Below, in pieces: positions 45,064 to 57,186 of a DNA stretch of 64,000 nucleotides (the stretch's first letter is position 1; every line of letters begins with the position of its first letter). The position numbers and the translations under genes were made by a program. The stretch is taken from NCBI GenBank assembly GCA_022376925.1, contig JAIOJX010000031.1, positions 142,928,854-142,992,853 of the forward strand, in the 5' to 3' direction. The notes below the pieces were generated by a model. That model was given only the letters and a program-made list of their open reading frames with translations, did not search any database and was not told the origin of the DNA. The DNA is from Tragulus kanchil. Taxonomy: Eukaryota > Chordata > Mammalia > Artiodactyla > Tragulidae.

Positions 45064-46241
45064 ATCATATTCCAAGACTGTCAGAAGAGAAGAAACATAC
45101 TCTTCAATTACAAACGATCCCAGTCCTGGTACCATTCATTTTCCTAGGCCTCATTGTTCCATTTATCTAGTGACTACTGACTAAGTGTCTCCAAGCTTCT
45201 CAATGCTCACATCAGAGGTGTGGAAGTGATAAAATTAACAGAAGAGTGAATGAGATTAACTATAAGAGAATTAATACAATACCTGGCATGTAATGAATGC
45301 TCAAAAATGACCTATTATGAGGATGACTAAGATATTTTTGCTCTCTGCTCCAACCCTGCCTAATTCTCTCTGCAGTTTAGAAAAGAAGAAAGAACAGGCA
45401 GAACAGCCTCTAAGGAATAGGCCATATGTTGAGACAGATCCCTACACACACAGGTGTTCAGTTCCATCTTTCCTAATAAGACAACCATTAGACTTGAGAT
45501 TGGGTGGAAGTTGTGTGTTTCAGGAGAGAGGGAAGAGGAGTCCAGAGGCACTCGGCTCTAATTCTCTAGCCCAAGGTCACTGTTCAGCCACCAGTTTGCC
45601 TTCCCCACCTGGGTGTTTCATCGGCCTATAAAATGGCATGAAGTTTCTCAAGCTGCAGTTAGGAGAGTGCATACAGACCAGTATCTCTGTGTGGAACCTC
45701 ATTAAAGTGAGTGATAAAGTGAAGGTCGACTGTTTTTATAAGGACAAGAAGTGAAGAACCTAATACTCAGAAAGCCGGAAGGCTAATGAGAAGCAGGAAG
45801 CATTTTTAGCACTAGAGATGAAAAGAGGGAATCTATCTGGGGGCATGTACTTGTCATAAGTGTGCCAAATTCACTAAAAAGGGTTTATAAAATACAAATG
45901 TTTATAGAAAGATCTTAAGTTCAGAGGCTTCCAAAGATGAAAGAAACACAACTAAACTTTGTATACTACTCAACCAAAGCAGAGAGCCTGCCTCTCACTA
46001 TACACATTTTTCTAAGCATCTACTATGTTCCAACCCAGGCTGGTGGCTCAATGTTAAAGGATCTGCCTGCAGTGCAAAGATCCGGGTTCAATCCCTGGGT
46101 CAAAAAGATCCCTTGGAGGAAATGGCAACCCACTCCAATATTCTTGCCAGAAGAATCCCATAAACAGAGGAGCCTGGCGGGCTACAGTCCACGGAGTCGC
46201 AAAGTCGGACATGACTAACACATCATATTCCAAGACTGTCA

Positions 46242-48437
46242 AAAGAGAAGAAACATACTCTTCAATTACAAACGATCCCAGTCCTGGTACCATTCATTAT
46301 CCTAGGCCTCATTGTTCCATTTATCTAGTGACTACTGACTAAGTGTCTCCAAGCTTCTCAATGCTCACATCAGAGGTGTGGAAGTGATGGGGTGCTGTTT
46401 TGACTGCCACTGCGTACTTCCTTCTGATGAAACAGCACGTGCCCGTGGCCAGGAGACCACGGGAGTACATCCAGTCCCTACACGCACAGGAATGGTCTAG
46501 GCTGGGCTGTGTGCATTTGCGTCCAGTGCGACCCTATAACACGTAGCCCACCAAGTTCCTCCATCCATGGGATTCCCCAGGCAAGATTACTGGAGGTTGC
46601 CATTTCCTCCTCCAGGGGATCTGCCTGATCCAAGGATCAAACCCGTGTCTCCCAGGCTTCTTGCATTGCAGGCAGATTCCCTGCCATGGAGTCATCAGGA
46701 AGCTTGGAACAGCCTGTGATGGGCACATAAACACAGGCTGATCAGAGCCCTGCTCTGGGGCTTTCTCCCTGGAGGTGATGACCTGACATCTCTTTACTCA
46801 GTGGCCAGGGAGATGAAGAACTCTGTCTCTGTGGCTGTCACAGGGTCACATCTCCCAGCTGGTAGAGGAGCTGACTACAAAAGAAGAAATGAGGTGACAC
46901 CCAAAGAGAGGCAAAAGAATGTGCATGACGTGTGTACACACGCATGTTTATATGTGCACCTGTGTGTATGTGCATATGAGAGAAAGCCATTAATGTAGAG
47001 TGCTTCCAGAGTATTTGACTCCCAGGATCTGTAATACCCAAAGCCAAGTTTACTTTTGCTCTGTTCTTGTGTGGTTATGAAAGCCAAGAAATTACCTAAA
47101 GTTTGGTTCCCATCACTTGCAGAAAGAGAAGGGGACATCAAATAGAAAATAGGCTATTTTCTCAACTCTCAAGGAGCATTAACACCTAGTTAAAAAGGTA
47201 AGTACAGCTATTTGAACCCCCTAGCCAGCATGAATCTCCACTTATAAAATCACACAAGAATACAAGAGACCATAAAACAGAGGGCTCTTGTCTCTAATGG
47301 TGGTGTTCTGTGGCACTAAACAATCTATTACCATTCCTCCCGGGTCAAAGAGAAGAAACATACTCTTCAATTACAAACGATCCCAATTTCCATTGTTCCA
47401 TTTATCTAGTGACTACTGACTAAGTGTCTCCAAGCTTCTCAATGCTCACATCAGAGGTGTGGAAGTGATGGGGTGCTGTTTCGACTGCCACTGCGTACTT
47501 CCTTCTGATGAAACAGCACTTGCCCGTGGCCAGGAGACCATGGGAGTGCATCCAGTCCCCACACGCACAGAAATGGTCTAGGCTGGGCTGTGTGCATTCG
47601 CGTCCAGTGCTTTGTGACCCTATAACACGTAGCCCATCAAGTTCCTCCATCCATGGGATTCCCCAGGCAAGAATACTGGAGGTTGCCATTTCCTCTTCCA
47701 GGGGATCTGCCTGATCCAAGGATCAAACCCATGTCTCCCAGGCTTCTTGCGTTGCAGACAGATTCCCTGCCATGGAGTCATCAGGGAAGCTTGGAACAGC
47801 CTGTGATGGGCACATAAACACAGGCTGATCAGAGCTCTGCTCTGGGGCTTTCTCCCTGGAGGTGATGACCTGACATCTCTTTACTCAGTGGCCAGGGAGA
47901 TGGAGAACTCTGTCTCTGTGGCTGTCACAGGGTCACATCTCCCAGCTGGTAGAGGAGCTGACTACAAAAGAAGAAATGAGGTGACACCCAAAGAGAGGCA
48001 AAAGAATGTGCATGACGTGTGTACACATGCATGTTTATATGTGCACCTGTGTGTATGTGCATATGAGAGAAAGCCATTAATGTAGAGTGCTTCCAGAGTA
48101 TTTGACTCCCAGGATCTGTAATACCCAAAGCCAAGTTTACTTTTGCTCTGTCCTTGTGTGGTTATGAAAGCCAAGACATTACCTCAAGTTTGGTTCCCAT
48201 CACTTGCAGAAAGAGAAGGGGACATCAAATAGAAAATAGGCTATTTTCTCAACTCTCAAGGAGCATTAACACCTAGTTAAAAAGGTAAGTACAGCTATTT
48301 GAACCCCCTAGCCAGCATGAATCTCCACTTATAAAATCACACAAGAATACAAGAGACCATAAAACAGAGGGCTCTTGTCTCTAATGGTGGTGTTCTGTGG
48401 CACTAAACAATATATTACCATTCCCTCCCGGGTCAAG
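46242..48437. repeat. Tandem direct duplication 19, period ~1.09 kb
   Basis: Copy A is 46242-47346 and copy B 47347-48437. Near its start copy B lacks about 17 bases (copy A: cccagtcctggtaccattca; copy B: cccaatttccattgttcc). The block acaaacgatccca is present three times (45110, 46267, 47371). Confidence 0.95.
46508..46705 (-). mobile_element. Bov-tA SINE, antisense
   Basis: accaagttcctccatccatg, caggcaagattactggaggt, B-box complement aaggatcaaacccgtgtctc and head end gagtcatcaggaagctt. The duplicate is at 47588-47792, which carries extra bases (gtgctttgtgacc versus gtgcgacc). Confidence 0.88.
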
Positions 48438-48562
48438 AAAATCCCCTGGAGAAGGGAATGGCAACCCACTCTAGTATTCTTGCCTGGAGTATTCCACAGA
48501 GACAGGAGATGGGCAGGTCCATGGAGTCACAAAGAGTTGGGCACAACTGAAAGACAAACAAT
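48431..48562 (+). mobile_element. Bov-A SINE tail, sense
   Basis: cccctggagaagggaatggc, aacccactctagtattcttg, cctggagtattccacagaga and cacaaagagttgggcacaac. The duplicate is at 49607-49738. Confidence 0.88.
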
Positions 48563-48773
48563 TCACTCCTTCAAACTGCTTTGTCTCGGTTCATAAATCA
48601 GTTCTTGAGAACAAGAAGATTAGGACGCAAACCCTTGTAAGAACTGATTATTTCTAGGTAAATACAGTGGGCCAGGGTCACATTTCCCAGAAAGTTCCTT
48701 GAAACATTAATCTTGGGAATCTGCTCTTCTCAAAATGGCACACCCTGTGCCTAGCAGAGAGCCATGTGTGTGT

Positions 48774-48840
48774 GTGTGTGTGTCTCTCTCTGTGTGTGTG
48801 TGTGTCTCTCTGTGTGTGTGTGTGTGTCTCTGTCTGTGTG
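48774..48840. repeat. TG/TC compound microsatellite
   Basis: TG runs are interrupted by tctctctc, tctctc and tctctgtc. The duplicate at about 49941-50011 has a different arrangement of TG and TC units, as expected for alleles or for slippage. Confidence 0.92.
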
Positions 48841-49332
48841 AACTACCAAGTACAAATACACATTTGTTAAGTGAGGAAATAAACCTGCCATGAAAAACCA
48901 GTCTATTATCAAATAAGTTTGAGAAATGTTACATGCTTTATCCTCTCTGAGATCCCCAGCACAAATAAGGAAAATTAAAGGCTCCAAGAAGTTCTGCAGG
49001 GAAGAAGCATATTTCATTTTGTTTAGTTCACTGTTTCTCCAAGTTGTTTATGGCTAAGAAACCTGTTTTGCTTTGTAACACTAATCAGCACCCATACCTC
49101 TCGGATCTAATACATGGACCACACGTGGACGACAGAGACAAGTGCCGTTGGTCAGTGAGTAACCCACTGCCTGGCCTGGGCATGGCTACAGCATTGGTAA
49201 GTGGGAAGCCCAGAGCTTCCCAATAGCACCTGCTCCAGGGTCCCAGCACATTTCCATTTTGGCATGTCTGCTTTCCAGAAGGGTAGGAGGAAGGGGTGTA
49301 CCCTCTTAACCCAGACCTCCTGCCTCTCACAC
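48841..49332. other. Unique DNA, nothing recognised
   Basis: No repeat family or recognisable coding frame. The duplicate is at about 50012-50512. Confidence 0.4.
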
Positions 49333-50869
49333 ATCAATGTAGGCTATTTTCTCAACTCTCAAGGAAAAAGTTCCATCCCTTGCAGAAAGAGAAGGGGACA
49401 TCAAATAGAAAATAGGCTATTTTCTCAACTCTCAAGGAGCATTAACACCTAGTTAAAAAGGTAAGTACAGCTATTTGAACCCCCTAGCCAGCATGAATCT
49501 CCACTTATAAAATCACACAAGAATACAAGAGACCATAAAACAGAGGGCTCTTGTCTCTAATGGTGGTGTTCTGTGGCACTAAACAATATATTACCATTCC
49601 CTCCCGGGTCAAGAAAATCCCCTGGAGAAGGGAATGGCAACCCACTCTAGTATTCTTGCCTGGAGTATTCCACAGAGACAGGAGATGGGCAGGTCCATGG
49701 AGTCACAAAGAGTTGGGCACAACTGAAAGACAAACAATTCACTCCTTCAAACTGCTTTGTCTCGGTTCATAAATCAGTTCTTGAGAACAAGAAGATTAGG
49801 ATGCAAACCCTTGTAAGAACTGATTATTTCTAGGCAAATACAGTGGGCCAGGGTCACATTTCCCAGAAGGTTCCTTGAAACATTAATCTTAGGAATCTGC
49901 TCTTCTCAAAATGGCACACCCTGTGCCTAGCAGAGAGCCATGTGTGTGTGTGTGTGTGTGTCTCTGTGTGTGTGTGTCTCTCTGTGTGTGTGTGTGTGTC
50001 TCTGTCTGTGTGAACTACCAAGTACAAATACACATTTGTTAAGTGAGGAAATAAACCTGCCATGAAAAACCAGTCTATTATCAAATAAGTTTGAGAAATG
50101 TTACATGCTTTATCCTCTCTGAGATCCCCAGCACAAATAAGGAAAATTAAAGGCTCCAAGAAGTTCTGCAGGGAAGAAGCATATTTCATTTTGTTTAGTT
50201 CACTGTTTCTCCAAGTTGTTTATGGCTAAGAAACCTGTTTTGCTTTGTAACACTAATCAGCACCCATACCTCTCGGATCTAATACATGGACCACACGTGG
50301 ACGACAGAGACAAGTGCCGTTGGTCAGTGAGTAACCCACTGCCTGGCCTGGGCATGGCTACAGCATTGGTAAGTGGGAAGCCCAGAGCTTCCCAATAGCA
50401 CCTGCTCCAGGGTCCCAGCACATTTCCATTTTGGCATGTCTGCTTTCCAGAAGGGTAGGAGGAAGGGGTGTACCCTCTTAACCCAGACCTCCCTGCCTCT
50501 CACACACACATCCTCAGAAGCCCAAAACACAAGCACTGGAAGGTGAGCTGAACCAGGAGCATTTAAATATCAAGGCAAGGAGAAAAGCTTTCAATCTGAA
50601 TGTAACAGGCTGGCACATATTAGGAAAGATTAATAGAGTCAGACACACACTTTGAGTCATTTTTAGATAATCAGCAGGTTCTCACTGGCATTATTCTAGT
50701 CCAGCAAGACAGTGGAAGAAAATTCACTCGATGGCTCTCATGGTCAACTCCACAGGAACCAAATAAGCTATACTAATGTGCAGAAAAGATCAGGGCCGGG
50801 GCAGAAGGGGCAGAGAGCTAATTCCAGGTATGAAATGCTGCCAGAACTCAGGAGCATTGCTTCTTTAGG

Positions 50870-51700
50870 AAAGACTGACATTCTCTGTAAGAAAATTAAA
50901 TAGTTACCACGATTAATTACATCCACTTGAGTCAGCCTCTGCCAAGGGGGCTTCAAGTGCTAGGCTCAGGAGTTGATTGTCAGAGGTTCTTAGCCCAGAA
51001 TATAACAGGGCAAATGGCAAAATGGGGAGCCAAGATAACCCTGACCTTTTCAGTCACAGTTGTTTTTCTTTTAAGTAGTAGAAATTGAAATTGGAGATAC
51101 AGTCATTCATTTAACAACAACAACAACAACAACAAAGTAAGGAGAGGGGTGACGGTGACCAGGCAGTCCCGATTTAGGTAGGTCCCTTTGGCCAGGCACT
51201 TAAAACTTTTATTATCAACAGCTTCATACAGTCTTTCCTAACTTTAATGGCCATATCAAGAGTTGATCTGCCCAGTGTTCTTTTTCTTTCTTCTGAAAAG
51301 AAATTCTCCACTTGACCTGAGAAACTCCTCATCCTGTACTCCATGTAATTCTGATGGGGCAGCTATTACTACAACCTGTCCCAACCCACAGGTGTTCACA
51401 CATGCCCATACTACATGACTCCCACGGTTGAAAGATTGGTCAAGGGAATTAGCATGTGACCCTCAACCACTCAATCAGAATACTTTGCATGGTTGTCCTG
51501 AAAACTTAGGAAGAAGAACATTCTCCCTACTCAATAAGGACTCGATTTTTTCTAAGGTTGCTGGCAGCCATCTTTCTACATGAAGTAAGACAGTAAGATT
51601 AACAGGGAGATGCTCAGAACAAGGAGATGGAAGTGGTGAAGCAGGAATAATAGCTAAATAAAGACTTGATGATATGTTTGAGCATCTCATGTTAAGACTG
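50870..51700. other. Unique DNA, nothing recognised
   Basis: Apart from the CAA run, no repeat family, RNA gene or coding frame was recognised. The duplicate is at about 51985-52811. Confidence 0.4.
51110..51135. repeat. (CAA)n microsatellite
   Basis: About seven CAA units (acaacaacaacaacaacaac). The duplicate is at about 52227-52252. Confidence 0.9.
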
Positions 51701-52811
51701 GAAGGTGTAACAGGCTGGCAGGTTTCATCTGATTAGGAAAAAAATTAATAGAGTCAGACACACACTTTGAGTCATTTTTAGATAATCAGCAGGTTCTCAC
51801 TGGCATTATTCTAGTCCAGCAAGACAGTGGAAGAAAATTCACTCGATGGCTCTCATGGTCAACTCCACAGGAACCAAATAAGCTATACTAATGTGCAGAA
51901 AAGATCAGGGCCGGGGTAGAAGGGGCAGAGAGCTAATTCCAGGTATGAAATGCTGCCAGAACTCAGGAGCATTGCTTCTTTAGGAAAGACTGACATTCTC
52001 TGTAAGAAAATTAAATAGTTACCACGATTAATTACATCCACTTGAGTCGGTCTCTGCCAAGGGGGCTTCAAGTGCTAGGCTCAGGAGTTGATTGTCAGAG
52101 GTTCTTAGCCCAGAATATAACAGGGCAAATGGCAAAATGGGGAGCCAAGATAACCCTGACCTTTTCAGTCACAGTTGTTTTTCTTTTAAGTAGTAGAAAT
52201 TGAAATTGGAGATACAGTCATTCATTTAACAACAACAACAACAACAACAAAGTAAGGAGAGGGGTGACGGTGACCAGGCAGTCCCGATTTAGGTAGGTCC
52301 CTTTGGCCAGGCACTTAAAACTTTTATTATCAACAGCTTCATACAGTCTTTCCTAACTTTAATGGCCATATCAAGAGTTGATCTGCCCAGTGTTCTTTTT
52401 CTTTCTTCTGAAAAGAAATCCTCCACTTGACCTGAGAAACTCCTCATCCTGTACTCCATGTAATTCTGATGGGGCAGCTATTACCACGACCTGTCCCAAC
52501 CCACAGGTGTTCACACATGCCCATACTACATGACTCCCACGGTTGAAAGATTGGTCAAGGGAATTAGCATGTGACCCTCAACCACTCAATCAGAATACTT
52601 TGCATGGTTGTCCTGAAAACTTAGGAAGAAGAACATTCTCCCTACTCAATAAGGACTCGATTTTTTCTAAGGTTGCTGGCAGCCATCTTTCTACATGAAG
52701 TAAGACAGTAAGATTAACAGGGAGATGCTCAGAACAAGGAGATGGAAGTGGTGAAGCAGGAATAATAGCTAAATAAAGACTTGATGATATGTTTGAGCAT
52801 CTCATGTTAAG

Positions 52812-53045
52812 CAGGCCTGAAATGCCACTAAAATCACTTTTTTTTGACTGAAGCTATTATTTGCTGGATTACCTGTCACAACTGAAAGAATAACCCCATC
52901 CTCAAAACTGGATTAGTTTATCTTCTCTGAAAATGGCACTAATTGCAACAGATTTTTAATTGTCCATTTGGATGAACAGTGAGCTCAAAGAGCACTTCCA
53001 GGGCACAGGAACCATTCATTTTTCATCAGCTCCTCAACCTATAAA
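52812..53045. promoter_or_regulatory. Candidate conserved non-coding element
   Basis: Repeat-free stretch with homeodomain-like cores (ggcactaattgcaacagatt, tttttaattgtccatttgg) and no coding frame. The duplicate is at about 53901-54134. Function is inferred from texture only. Confidence 0.3.
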
Positions 53046-53055
53046 TGATAATAGT

Positions 53056-53515
53056 CTGGTGTATTAGTTCCCTAATACTGCTGTAACAAACTGCCATAAA
53101 CTATGTACTAAACACAAAACACATTTATGGTTCTACAGTGCTGGAAGTCAGAAATCTAAAATAAGCCTCACTCAACTGAAGTCAAGGTGCTGGGAGGGCT
53201 GGTTCCTTTGGGAGTTTCTGAGAGGAGAATCTGTTTCCTTGCCTGCTTCAGCTCCTGGGGCCACCTGCCCTCCTTGGCTTGTGGCTGCTTCTTCAGAACA
53301 CTGCAGCCTCTTGCTTTTATTGTCACATCTCCTACTCCTCATTCTGTTCCTCCTGCCTTCCTTTTCTCAGAACACTTGAAAACCCTTAGGCCCATCTAGA
53401 TAACCCAGAATAATCTCCCCATCTCAAGATCTTTAACTTAACTACATCTGCAAAGTCCCATTTACCATGGAAGGTAACATCTTCACAGGTTCCAGGGGTT
53501 AGGATGCTGTAGAAA
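53056..53515 (+). mobile_element. Old LTR-like mammalian repeat
   Basis: It opens tgtattagttccctaatact and gctgtaacaaactgccataa, continues ggttctacagtgctggaagt, ctccttggcttgtggctgc and actacatctgcaaagtccca, and ends acaggttccaggggttagga. This is the sense orientation of the repeat seen antisense at 7130-9300. I do not assign a family name. The duplicate is at 54145-54600. Confidence 0.65.
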
Positions 53516-54662
53516 ACCTTTATGATGTATTTGCATCTTTCCAAAGCCCAGTGTTGTAAGACGATCTTCAGCAGGTTCCAGGGGTTAAAACGATTGTCTA
53601 ATTGGGGTTGACCTGCCAAAGTTCACACATGCCATCTTGATCTAAAAAAGGGAATTAGCATGTGACCCTCAACCACTCAATCAGAATACTTTGCATGGTT
53701 GTCCTGAAAACTTAGGAAGAAGAACATTCTCCTACTCAATAAGGACTCGATTTTTCTAAGGTTGCTGGCAGCCATCTTTCTACATGAAGTAAGACAGTAA
53801 GATTAACAGGGAGATGCTCAGAACAAGGAGATGGAAGTGGTGAAGCAGGAATAATAGCTAAATAAAGACTTGATGATATGTTTGAGCATCTCATGTTAAG
53901 CAGGCCTGAAATGCCACTAAAATCACTTTTTTTTGACTGAAGCTATTATTTGCTGGATTACCTGTCACAACTGAAAGAATAACCCCATCCTCAAAACTGG
54001 ATTAGTTTATCTTCTCTGAAAATGGCACTAATTGCAACAGATTTTTAATTGTCCATTTGGATGAACAGTGAGCTCAAAGAGCACTTCCAGGGCACAGGAA
54101 CCATTCATTTTTCATCAGCTCCTCAACCTATAAATGATAATAGTCTGGTGTATTAGTTCCCTAATACTGCTGTAACAAACTGCCATAAACTATGTACTAA
54201 ACACAAAACACATTTATGGTTCTACAGTGCTGGAAGTCAGAAATCTAAAATAAGCCTCACTCAACTGAAGTCAAGGTGCTGGGAGGGCTGGTTCCTTTGG
54301 GAGTTTCTGAGAGGAGAATCTGTTTCCTTGCCTGCTTCAGCTCCTGGGGCCACCTGCCCTCCTTGGCTTGTGGCTGCTTCTTCAGAACACTGCAGCCTCT
54401 TGCTTTTATTGTCACATCTCCTACTCCTCATTCTGTTCCTCCTGCCTTCCTTTTCTCAGAACACTTGAAAACCCTTAGGCCCATCTAGATAACCCAGAAT
54501 AATCTCCCCATCTCAAGATCTTTAACTTAACTACATCTGCAAAGTCCCATTTACCATGGAAGGTAACATCTTCACAGGTTCCAGGGGTTAGGATGCTGTA
54601 GAAAAAAAACCTTTATGATGTATTTGCATCTTTCCAAAGCCCAGTGTTGTAAGCATCTTCAG

Positions 54663-55260
54663 TATCAGGGAAGGCAGAAGATTACAGCTGAGGAGAGAGA
54701 AGAGTATAGCGACCAGGTCCTCACTGTGGGCTTGAGGAGGAGTCCTCACTGTCAATTCACAATGTCTGGACTCCTATCTGAAGTACTGCCTTGGTCCAGT
54801 GCACAGTGTTTGCAGTTCTCTACATCAATGTGAAAGTCTAGCATTTGACACAAAAGAAACTTAGGGACCCAAAGGGCCTTCCCCTTACATCATGCTCTTT
54901 CCTTGGATCTAAGCATAGATCTGGGCTTGCCCTTGAGGGAGGACATCAGATTCTAGTTACAGCTGAGGAAAATCTATGCTCTAGGGCAGTCATGGCACCT
55001 AGCTTTTGAGACGCTGGATGGGGCTAAAAAAACTGTTCCTGGATGTCTGACATAAGCTGATGCTGACTCATCCATCAAATTTTATGACTTAGAAACATGT
55101 TGTAATACATGTCAGTCAGCTCAGTTCACATTTCTTCCCCTACCTGATCTCCAGTTGTCTGTGAGGTTAAGAAAACTGAGACAAGATTCACCAATAGTAA
55201 GAGTATTATCCCTCATCTGCTGATGGCTGCTGTATGCCAGGTGCACTGTTACGTGTATGC
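54663..55260. other. Unique DNA, nothing recognised
   Basis: No repeat family or recognisable reading frame was seen. Confidence 0.4.
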
Positions 55261-55264
55261 GGTA

Positions 55265-55600
55265 GGTAGCTAGCTGCTGTAACAGATGAACTCCCACATC
55301 TCAGTGGCTTAACATAATAAAAACTCATTTTTTCACTCACAGAAAGTGCAGTCAGTAGTGGCAGAGTAGAGAGGCTGATTGTGCAACATGCAGCCAAACA
55401 GACACACCATCAATGGATCCTCTCATATGGATCCTTCATTCCCTAGAGCCTCAGAGACCTTCCCAACAGTTGGCCAGTGGAGAAAGATCACAGAGGTTTG
55501 CCTCTAAATAGGCTTTTATGGATCTGATACACATGACTTTCACTCACATTCCATTAGCTAGAACAAAGTCATTGGACTTCACTTCACTGCAGGGGAGGCT
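55265..55600. mobile_element. Ancient interspersed repeat, family uncertain
   Basis: gctgctgtaacagatgaact, cccacatctcagtggcttaa, cataataaaaactcattttt, cctagagcctcagagacctt and tcactcacattccattagct form a pattern I know from old mammalian repeats, but cannot name. The duplicate is at 56350-56685. Confidence 0.5.
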
Positions 55601-55699
55601 AGGAAACGTAGGCTGGCTTTGGGTCCATGAAGAGGGAAAAGCTATCAGGAAACACACAGGAATCTCTACCAACACAGGTTTTTCACAGAGTCTCAGCTG

Positions 55700-55834
55700 G
55701 GTATGAGGTGGGCACCATCTTCACCTCCATGATACAGTCGAGTTACAGAGAACTAAGGTACCTCCCTAAGTTCACACAGCCCAGACTGTACTCAGAATGC
55801 AAGTCGTTTTGACTTCTAAACTGACTCTCTTAAC
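55700..55834 (-). mobile_element. MIR SINE, antisense
   Basis: aggtgggcaccatcttcacc, cctccctaagttcacacagc, ccagactgtactcagaatgc and gactctcttaacca follow antisense MIR order. The duplicate is at 56785-56916, where the hAT element interrupts it. Confidence 0.65.
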
Positions 55835-56916
55835 CAGTGGTTCTCAAGTAGGGAGAACTTTGCCTGGTTGCTCCCCCCACCTCATTCCCTATAGAGATAT
55901 CTGGCAATGCCTCTAGACATTCTAAGTGTCCTGGCTAGGGGCATTGGGAGAGAGGCTTCAGTACGGACTAAAACTCATGCTCTTTCCTTGGATCTAAGCA
56001 TACATCCGGGCTTGCCCTTGGGGGAGGGCAGCAGACTGTAGGTACAGCTGGGGAAAAGCTATGCTCGAGGTCAGGCATGGCACCTAGCTTTTGAGACGCT
56101 GGATGGGGCTAAAAAAACTGTTCCTGGATGTCTGACATAAGCTGATGCTGACTCATCCATCAAATTTTATGACTTAGAAACATGTTGTAATACATGTCAG
56201 TCAGCTCAGTCCACATTTCTTCCCCTACCTGATCTCCAGTTGTCTGGGAGGTTAAGAAAACTGAGACAAGATTCACCAATAGTAAGAGTATTATCCCTCA
56301 TCTGCTGATGGCTGCTGTATGCCAGGTGCACTGTTACGTGTATGCGGTAGGTAGCTAGCTGCTGTAACAGATGAACTCCCACATCTCAGTGGCTTAACAT
56401 AATAAAAACTCATTTTTTCACTCACAGAAAGTGCAGTCAGTAGTGGCAGAGTAGAGAGGCTGATTGTGCAACATGCAGCCAAACAGACACACCATCAATG
56501 GATCCTCTCATATGGATCCTTCATTCCCTAGAGCCTCAGAGACCTTCCCAACAGTTGGCCAGTGGAGAAAGATCACAGAGGTTTGCCTCTAAATAGGCTT
56601 TTATGGATCTGATACACATGACTTTCACTCACATTCCATTAGCTAGAACAAAGTCATTGGACTTCACCTCACTGCAGGGGAGGCTAGGAAATGTAGGCTG
56701 GCTTTGGGTCCATGAAGAGGGAAAAGCTATCAGGAAACACACAGGAATCTCTAACACAGGTTTTTCACAGAGTCTCAGCTGGGTATGAGGTGGGCACCAT
56801 CTTCACCTCCATGATACAGTCGAGTTACAGAGAACTAAGGTACCTCCCTAAGTTCACACAGCCCAGACTATACTCAGAATGCAAGTCATTTTGACTTCTA
56901 AACTGACTCTCTTAAC

Positions 56917-57166
56917 CAGTGGTTCTCAAGTAGGGAGAACTTTGCCTGGTTGCTTCCCCCACCTCATTCCCTATAGAGATATCTGGCAATGCCTCTAGAC
57001 ATTCTAAGTGTCCTGGCTAGGGGCATTGGGAGAGAGGGGCTTGCAGTACGGACTCAGTGGGAAGAGGCCAAAGACGCTGCTACCCATCCTACAATGCACA
57101 GAAAAGCCTGCACAGCAAAAGGTCATCTGGTCAAAATGTCAGTAGTGCCCTGATTGAGAAACACTG
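56917..57166. mobile_element. Non-autonomous hAT DNA transposon
   Basis: The left terminal inverted repeat cagtggttctcaa (56917-56929) and the right one ttgagaaacactg (57154-57166) match except for one base. The flanking 8-base duplications ctcttaac (56909-56916) and ttcttaac (57167-57174) differ at one base; 8 bp is the hAT signature. Internal sequence includes tatctggcaatgcctctaga and catcctacaatgcacag. There is no transposase. A partial duplicate is at 55832-55970. Confidence 0.85.
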
Positions 57167-57186
57167 TTCTTAACATGTGCTGAGCT

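Larger units (their letters stand above)
44079..46388. repeat. Tandem direct duplication 18, period ~1.16 kb
   Basis: Copy A is 44079-45237 and copy B 45238-46388. The copies differ by more substitutions than most pairs, many of them transitions (for example ctagtaagacagcc versus ctaataagacaacc; cagtgcacgg versus cagtccacgg). The pattern looks allelic rather than like random read error. Confidence 0.95.
48204..50512. repeat. Tandem direct duplication 20, period ~1.175 kb
   Basis: Copy A is 48204 to about 49332 and copy B 49380 to about 50512. The junction filler at 49341-49365 (aggctattttctcaactctc) is an extra copy of 48239-48263 from inside the block. It is followed by a compressed version of the true left flank. 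Confidence 0.94.
50601..52811. repeat. Tandem direct duplication 21, period ~1.11 kb
   Basis: Copy A is 50601-51705 and copy B 51706-52811. Just after the junction copy B differs by insertions (copy A: ggcacatattaggaaagat; copy B: ggcaggtttcatctgattag), then matches closely, with a few transitions. Confidence 0.94.
52557..54662. repeat. Tandem direct duplication 22, period ~1.09 kb
   Basis: Copy A runs from 52557 to about 53565 plus filler, and copy B is 53648-54662. About 80 bases before the junction (53566-53647) are a patchwork: caggttccaggggttaaaac resembles 53488-53504, and gttcacacatgcc resembles the left flank at 52509. The bodies are near-identical. Confidence 0.94.
54891..57054. repeat. 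Tandem direct duplication 23, period ~1.085 kb
   Basis: Copy A is 54891-55975 and copy B 55976-57054. The first ~120 bases of copy B carry many substitutions relative to copy A (for example atctgggcttgcccttgagg versus atccgggcttgcccttgggg), then identity becomes near-complete. Confidence 0.95.
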
